Below, one piece after another: positions 6,501-7,989 of a stretch of DNA of 7,989 nt (position 1 is the first letter of the stretch; every line of letters starts with the position of its first letter). The DNA lies in the NCBI GenBank assembly GCA_015229095.1, contig JADGCE010000010.1:1-7989 (forward strand). The letters run 5' to 3'. A program made the position numbers and the translations under genes. Under the pieces are notes generated by a model. It saw nothing but the letters and a program-made list of their open reading frames with translations, was not told where the DNA came from and searched no databases. The DNA is from Magnetococcales bacterium. Its GTDB lineage: Bacteria; Pseudomonadota; Magnetococcia; Magnetococcales; Magnetaquicoccaceae.

Positions 6501-7989
6501 ACTTGACCACAAAGAGTTTATCGCCGCTGCTGTTGTCGGTCAGAGAGAAGCCACTGCCCAAGTCGATGCTGCCGGTAAATTTTCCCAACACATAGCTGTT
6601 GCCTTCCGCATCCGTGACCAGGGCCGAACCGCTTCCATGCCTGCCCACAAATTCTCTGCCCCAGGTGACAAGGCCGCTGCCCAGATCCATCCGTTTGACA
6701 AACACGGAGGAGTCGCTGAGGCTCACAGCGTGGGCCCCGGTCAGCAGAAGGTGGTTGGCACCATCCAGGGTTCCTCCGAGGATATTGTCTGCCGTTGACC
6801 AGGGGAGGGTCACGTCACTGCCGACCGCTGCACCATCTGCCATGGCGAGGGTGTGCGCAAACAGTTGCCGCTCCAGCAGACCATCGCCATTCAGATCAAT
6901 CTGTCGGATGCCGAAAGCCGTCACATGATCGCCGTTACTGACAATCAGACCGCCATCTTCATGGCCAACGCCGCCCACCGCTTTGGCCCAGACCAGGGCA
7001 CCGGTCGCGGCATCCCATTTGATGACATAGACATCGTGGGAGGGATGCCCGCTGGCAGATGTCCATGTGCTGGACAGATCAACGGTTCCATCTCCGTTGA
7101 GATCCACAGACCCGGCAAATTGACCGATGCTGTAGAGATAATCATGACTCGCCTCCGTTGAGATCATCACATCCCCAGCATCAAACGTGCCCCCACCGAT
7201 CGATTGCACGGCATTGCCCCAGACCCATTGACCGGCTGCATTCAGCCTTTGCAGAAAATGTCCACCCCTGCCTGTGTTGACGATTTCACGAACATCCGCA
7301 TCCGGATCCAGATCCACGCTGCCCCAAAAGCCACCCGTGACATAAACGTTACCCTGGCTGTCTACCGCCACAGACTCACCATGAGAGCTGCCGTTCCAGC
7401 TGTTGCGGGCGACACGGACCCATGTGCTGTCTTGAATGACACTCTGGAAGTGGGACCAGGCGGTTGTTGTCGGCACCAAAGTCCCGTCGCCCTTTTCTGC
7501 GGTCAGGAAGCGGATCAGGGCCGGATTGCTCTCAAACGTTGTCGTGGCAACGGTGACATCCACCTCTCCGGCAGAGAGAAGGGTGCGGGCATTGGCCAGG
7601 GTGGTGCGGGTGAGGGTGAGACCGTTGGTCGCGTCGTTGTCGTTATCCAGAGTTTGCAACAGGCGCAGTATGTTGGTGACCTGCGCATCACCCGTTGCCA
7701 AATGCATGGGTGTGATAACGGGGTTGCCCCTGGCCTGGCCCAACGCAATAGGGCCAATGGCGAAGGAGACCGTCTCTCCGCTGCGGTAATAAAATGCGCC
7801 ATCCGCATCGGTGACGCCAGATTGGGTGGGGGTGCTGTATTCAACACCCTCCGCAGGAGCATCCAACAATACCCCTTTCACGGGGGCATCGGTGGCAGGA
7901 GGCTCCGTTGTCGCGGGTGGTTCCGTTGTTCCCGGTGGTTCGGTTGTCTCCGGTGGTTCGGTTGTCTCCGGTGGTTCGGTTGTCTCCGG
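508..7989 (-). CDS. Giant multidomain calcium-binding surface/secreted protein (SBBP and FG-GAP propellers, RTX), 5' end outside the window
   Basis: A single unbroken frame runs from the right edge to TGA 510-508, at least 2,493 codons. The first possible start in the window, GTG 7881, has no Shine-Dalgarno sequence and is preceded in frame by 36 sense codons, so the start lies upstream. Domains by residue: small beta domain with GVEY, SGVTDADGAFYY and GETVSF (1-62); helical part with ILRLLQTLDNDND (about 70-148); SBBP propeller (about 150-590); Ig-like (592-675); cadherin-like (680-790); second SBBP propeller (794-1244); Ig-like (1245-1338); PPC domain (1345-1458); seven FG-GAP repeats (1464-1950); RTX patch (1955-2010) and its flanking module; PLVLDLNGDG module (2120-2260); tail to 2457. 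Only three cysteines are present (1496, 2118, 2385), as expected for a large secreted protein. The role is inferred to be adhesion or matrix interaction, with folding driven by extracellular calcium. RTX features suggest type I secretion, but no transporter is in view. No catalytic domain is recognisable. Confidence 0.93.
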   Translation of the reverse strand, partial: PETTEPPETTEPPETTEPPGTTEPPATTEPPATDAPVKGVLLDAPAEGVEYSTPTQSGVTDADGAFYYRSGETVSFAIGPIALGQARGNPVITPMHLATGDAQVTNILRLLQTLDNDNDATNGLTLTRTTLANARTLLSAGEVDVTVATTTFESNPALIRFLTAEKGDGTLVPTTTAWSHFQSVIQDSTWVRVARNSWNGSSHGESVAVDSQGNVYVTGGFWGSVDLDPDADVREIVNTGRGGHFLQRLNAAGQWVWGNAVQSIGGGTFDAGDVMISTEASHDYLYSIGQFAGSVDLNGDGTVDLSSTWTSASGHPSHDVYVIKWDAATGALVWAKAVGGVGHEDGGLIVSNGDHVTAFGIRQIDLNGDGLLERQLFAHTLAMADGAAVGSDVTLPWSTADNILGGTLDGANHLLLTGAHAVSLSDSSVFVKRMDLGSGLVTWGREFVGRHGSGSALVTDAEGNSYVLGKFTGSIDLGSGFSLTDNSSGDKLFVVKLNGTTGATLWARGFGIGLSSFDANDEWVMSLDGAGLRLAGGLSTAGGATHAAVMTLDTDGNLLWQQELGGSGFSQANGLAVDPQGNLLVTGSFSGQTDFDPSTSHLQQMDAPHSESLFLLKLDGASGKLFQTAGAGVRIDGLPNPWSALAAVTVLDGTSANYQWQSLLGGVWSDITGATTARYTPSSSDVGHAIRVQVTSGSQILVSDPTSPITAENFPPEVHDFSRSGNAGDWLRFSAQDFIGSIMDMNSDFYLHPSLTRIRVTALPDAGVLQWQGLPVTLNQEVALQTLDQLVFVPPSGTGWSQSTQFRWQAFDGNDWSATAAVTTLTPATTAPGWARTHTTTTSGAGSRGSDLVVDNSGNTFLVGSYTGTVGVGSGTLTTGAGVERGFIQKLNSAGLSQWALAIPQAGNGTVHIGDVSLVDEAGTRYLYISGSFTGTINSGTTALTSAGGTDLFVEKLNATTQALVWAKRFGGTGDEDGGIVRADASGVWIGWGQHNAQSQDLSGQNMHLVTLNGNGSVATDRTISTEGASADEVLAGTVDRADGSVILVGTRHVAAVTGGRAAHDVAFVEKVGTDGNRMTATFGEQNNATSLDGQTMTNDYRFSSVVVDNASNIYLAGGISYSQLVDGASQTAGSNLVIKKMDAHGDSRWTQFLWAEHLGEDLSMTMDSVGNLYVAGTFTGYTNLESQWGGSGLLSQQGSQDLFILKFDPFGTPLWGRSLGGAGHDTLDSIEVDTAGTLYVTGSITGAADLDPGPGVLTANDGGGTGAFLLKLNSAGLLDHPPSGLVSITGNVAQSSVLTAGNTLADADGMGSVGYRWQGSYDGITWNDLPGAATGDTYTLPSTSTSTNYLRVAAHYTDGIGVAEQVYSGPVSLAGLTPTGSDDYGNTATTAGDLPINTSVIGTIETAGDSDWFALTLAAGTMYTFNLQGSLNGHGTLPDPFLILRDATGGIISQNDDFGGVDSQIEYTPTLSGTYYLDAQGLRSNTGSYLLSTQATDSTAFGGIDLSNLDGSTGFRLDGMTAGDHSGRSVCSAGDVNGDGFADLIIGAYQASPGSLQGAGSSYVVFGKASGFSSVIDLSSLDGGSGFRLDGAAAGDWSGYSVSSAGDVNGDGFADLIVGARLADPNALADAGSSYVVFGKASGFNAVLALSSLTGSDGFRLDGVASLDNSGYSVSSAGDFNGDGFADLLVGAYGPNAFQGAGYLLFGKASGFASAITLSGLTGSDGFRLDGAAAGDQGSYNAASIDVHSAGDVNGDGFADLIIGAYKADPDGLVDAGSSYVVFGFASGLGSAYNPANLDGSTGFRLDGDAANGYSGARVSSAGDINGDGFDDVIVGAKGVADAGFSGVLFGKAAGFGSVINLSSLNGATGFRLLGDAGDLAGIVGSAGDVNGDGFADLLVGAPLLGSSYVVFGHASGFSSVIHLSTIHGSSGFRLDDLSSGSHAGAAVSAAGDVNGDGFSDLIIGAPQADPHGVLDAGSSYVLFGSNVTGAVTFLGGSNADTLTGTAAEERFVAGGGDDALIGGGGADLFHGGAGNDTITVADLTFRWVDGGSGTDTLALSGAGMHLNLTTLRGRIDSMEVIHLTGSGDNSLTLTALDLLNLSDTSNLLTIEGNAGDIVRGGTGWTDGGISGGYHLYSKDAAQLRVATAATFCQGDPLVLDLNGDGIHLTAKEAGSRFDMDGNGVADSTGWIGAGDGLLVWDRSGNGRIDDMREVISEQFAPQATSSLSALASLDDNRDGLFDGNDVHFAHLQIWRDDNQDGVSIPQELYTLSQWGITALGLTADRSAPSTANGNTMTGFASVYYGDGRQGSMAEVQLDFEPADTVATRATEEGLPPMEHGEGLLTGSAPFPMLPLWDGATVPQEESTLEWVEEAFSLEPTALLADQIAQSVERVDGRAGTDGRLNIQEILDFSGSHPPCMATGDDADVVNLQAAMDTLLRSTAAVAVDTVNPATDLADQTDASYDGYVLHTALDSLHALLADTEVVLNLMR
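511..1095 (-). other. C-terminal tail with a degenerate EF-hand-like loop
   Basis: Residues about 2262-2457 have no family I recognise. They are acidic and partly helical (EESTLEWVEEAFSLEPTALL, NLQAAMDTLLRSTAAVAVD, LHTALDSLHALLADTEVVLN). Around 745-800, GTDGRLNIQEILDF resembles an EF-hand or dockerin-type loop (D5, G6, hydrophobic 8, E12), but the first ligand position is Arg and the third Gly. The last residues, EVVLNLMR, could be part of a C-terminal secretion signal, which in type I substrates is poorly conserved in sequence. Confidence 0.45.
1100..1535 (-). other. C-terminal calcium-binding DLNGDG module
   Basis: Residues about 2116-2260 begin PLVLDLNGDGIHLT, then RFDMDGNGVADSTGWIGAGD, GLLVWDRSGNGRIDDMREVI, SLDDNRDGLFDGND and IWRDDNQDGVSIPQELYTL. 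The domain is rich in EF-hand-like acidic loops (DLNGDG, DMDGNGVAD, DRSGNGRID, DDNRDGLFD, DDNQDGVS). It is a recurring C-terminal module of RTX-type proteins in proteobacteria. It likely binds several calcium ions once outside the cell. Confidence 0.82.
1580..1850 (-). other. RTX-associated beta module
   Basis: Residues about 2011-2101 contain DTLALSGAGMHLNLTTLRGR, IDSMEVIHLTGSGDNSLTLT, LDLLNLSDTSNLLTIEGNAG and a GWTDGG motif. This MEVIxLTGxGxNxLxL...LLxLSDxxNxLxIxGxxGD...W pattern recurs directly after RTX nonapeptides in many giant type I substrates and is probably a capping extension of the RTX roll. Confidence 0.65.
1851..2016 (-). repeat. Short RTX (hemolysin-type) calcium-binding nonapeptide patch
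   Basis: Residues about 1955-2010 include GGSNADTLTG and then three consecutive nonapeptide units, GGGDDALIG, GGGADLFHG and GAGNDTITV (1945-1869), matching the GGxGxDxUx parallel beta-roll consensus. These units bind calcium after export and drive folding outside the cell. Only three or four units are present, few for so large a protein. They support export by a type I system, but that transporter is not in the window. Confidence 0.85.
2030..3490 (-). repeat. Seven FG-GAP repeats forming an integrin-alpha-like beta-propeller
   Basis: Residues about 1464-1950 hold seven repeats of 65-73 residues. Each carries GFRL followed by a D-x-N-x-D-G-x-x-D calcium loop and a (I/L/V)(I/V)GA strand, and most end in SSYVVFGKASG. 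Loops lie near 3352-3390, 3136-3175, 2919-2960, 2700-2740, 2484-2526, 2290-2330 and 2096-2140. All seven keep the D1, N3, D5 and D9 ligands (GDVNGDGFAD, GDFNGDGFAD, GDINGDGFDD, GDVNGDGFSD). Seven repeats is the number that closes a propeller in the integrin alpha head. The repeats also match closely at DNA level, notably the first two. Repeat 4 has a small insertion (about SYNAASIDVH), and repeat 6 is shortened before SSYVVFG. Confidence 0.92.
3507..3846 (-). other. Pre-peptidase C-terminal (PPC)-type domain
   Basis: Residues about 1345-1458 carry the PPC pattern: DDYGNTATTAGDL, then IGTIETAGDSDWFALTLAAG, YTFNLQG, DPFLILRDATGGIISQNDDF, DSQIEYTPTLSGTYYLDAQG and a closing TGSYLLS. All main strands of this roughly 110-residue beta-sandwich are recognisable. 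In other proteins it appears beside secreted proteases or as a binding module; here there is no protease, so a binding or structural role is more likely. Confidence 0.8.
3867..4146 (-). other. Ig-like module 2
   Basis: Residues about 1245-1338 contain LVSITGNVAQSSVLTAGNTL, YRWQGSYDGITWNDLPGAA, DTYTLPSTSTSTNYLRVAAH and VYSGPVSL. The pattern L-x-A-x-x-x-L-x-D-x-D-G, Y-x-W-Q and W-x-x-I/L-x-G-A matches the common Ig-like spacer that follows beta-propellers in large surface proteins. It parallels Ig-like module 1, which also follows an SBBP propeller. Confidence 0.66.
4150..5500 (-). repeat. Second SBBP-type beta-propeller region, a diverged duplicate of the first
   Basis: Residues about 794-1244 again hold roughly seven blades: SDLVVDNSGNTFLVGSYTG, YLYISGSFTG, LVWAKRFGGTGDEDGG, GSVILVGTRH, VVVDNASNIYLAGG, MDSVGNLYVAGTFTG and IEVDTAGTLYVTGSITG. 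The blades align in order with those of the first propeller: LVWAKRFGGTGDEDGG here against LVWAKAVGGVGHEDGG there, and RYLYISGSFTGT against DYLYSIGQFAGS. The region is best explained as an ancient internal duplication. The final blade ends with AADLDPGPG and FLLKLNSAGLL. Confidence 0.77.
5510..5845 (-). other. Cadherin-like module
   Basis: Residues about 680-790 show the repetitive-protein pattern RIRVTALPDAGVLQWQGLPV, then LDQLVFVPPSGTG and FRWQAFDGNDWS. The order LP-x-x-G-x-L, then L-x-F-x-P, then F-x-W-x-A-x-D-G-x-x-W-S is typical of cadherin-like bacterial adhesin repeats. Only one copy is present here, where related proteins often carry many. Confidence 0.62.
5855..6108 (-). other. Ig-like module 1 (beta-sandwich spacer)
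   Basis: Residues about 592-675 contain YQWQSLLGGVWSDITGATT, RYTPSSSDVGHAIRVQVT and the closing SDPTSPI. This is the common Ig-like repeat of giant bacterial surface proteins, with the pattern Y-x-W-Q, I-x-G-A-T, Y-x-x-x-x-x-D-V-G and a final beta strand. It probably acts as a structural spacer between propellers. Confidence 0.65.
6110..7435 (-). repeat. First SBBP-type beta-propeller region (about seven blades)
   Basis: Residues about 150-590 hold repeating units of the form W-x-(A/G)-x-x-x-G-G, then VAVDxxGNxYVTGxFxGxxDL. Clear units include ESVAVDSQGNVYVTGGFWG, ALVTDAEGNSYVLGKFTG and GLAVDPQGNLLVTGSFSG; weaker ones are WVWGNAVQSIGGG, LVWAKAVGGVGHEDGG, LPWSTADNILGG and TLWARGFGIG. I count seven, enough for one closed propeller. 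Two extra DLNGDG loops (around 7080-7105 and 6881-6897) look like calcium sites. Each unit is separated by a VKLN/LKLDG-type strand (for example FVVKLNGTTG, LLKLDGASG). SBBP is a named beta-propeller repeat family; no enzyme activity is implied. Confidence 0.78.
7440..7881 (-). other. N-terminal small beta domain plus helical segment of the giant protein
   Basis: Residues 1-62 carry a pattern seen near the N-terminus of many proteobacterial exported and lipoprotein-like proteins: VKGVLLDAPAEGVEY, then SGVTDADGAFYY, GETVSFAIGPIALG and ITPMHLA. It resembles a small carboxypeptidase-regulatory or Ig-like beta sandwich. Residues 68-148 (TNILRLLQTLDNDND onwards) look mostly helical and normally follow that beta domain. 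This suggests the true N-terminus is not very far upstream, before the PETTEP linker. Confidence 0.6.
7882..7989 (-). repeat. 18-bp tandem repeat encoding a PETTEP-type hexapeptide linker
   Basis: Read on the coding strand, the unit CCGGAGACAACCGAACCA encodes PETTEP. Copies at 7972-7989, 7954-7971 and 7936-7953 are identical. The copy at 7918-7935 encodes PGTTEP with three base changes, 7900-7917 encodes PATTEP with more changes, and 7882-7899 is degenerate (PATDAP). The array probably continues past the window edge. Because the unit is a multiple of three, copy-number change would lengthen or shorten the linker without breaking the frame. Such Pro/Thr/Glu stretches are usually extended, flexible or stiff surface linkers. 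Confidence 0.9.

Noticed and set aside
7882..7989. The 18-bp repeats as a CRISPR-like or iteron array
   Set aside because: Copies are directly adjacent without spacers, and the array is in frame with a sensible Pro/Glu/Thr-rich protein linker, so it is a coding tandem repeat.

Overview
The window is dominated by one very long minus-strand coding region that is still open at the right edge. Just downstream of it lies the start of a second, small minus-strand gene that runs off the left edge. Both encode exported or surface proteins of a Gram-negative bacterium, most likely a proteobacterium. The DNA is moderately GC-rich, and the giant-protein modules (RTX nonapeptides, the PLVLDLNGDGI calcium module, SBBP and FG-GAP propellers) and the DUF1566 fold are typical of aquatic proteobacteria, including deltaproteobacterial-type and magnetotactic lineages. 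I cannot place the genus from this window.

Layout, read in the direction of transcription (right to left). Positions 7989-7882 encode a tandem Pro/Glu/Thr hexapeptide linker built from 18-bp repeats. Then follow: an N-terminal small beta domain plus a helical segment (about 7881-7440), a first SBBP-type beta-propeller (about 7435-6110), an Ig-like module (about 6108-5850), a cadherin-like module (about 5845-5510), a second SBBP-type propeller (about 5500-4150), a second Ig-like module (about 4146-3867), a pre-peptidase C-terminal (PPC) domain (about 3846-3507), seven FG-GAP repeats (about 3490-2030), a short RTX calcium-binding patch with its flanking module (about 2015-1580), a calcium-binding DLNGDG module (about 1535-1100), and a C-terminal tail ending at TGA 508-510. 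After a 52-bp gap, an ATG at 455-453 starts a secreted DUF1566 (Lcl C-terminal-like) protein, cut off near its end by position 1.

Together this looks like a giant, calcium-dependent, secreted or cell-surface adhesin-like protein, probably exported by a type I system encoded elsewhere, followed in the same direction by a small exported partner of unknown role. No transport genes, RNA genes, mobile elements or CRISPR arrays are visible. The plus strand carries long open frames, but they are antisense shadows of the giant gene. Residue numbers below count the valine codon GTG at 7881-7879 as 1. The true start lies outside the window.
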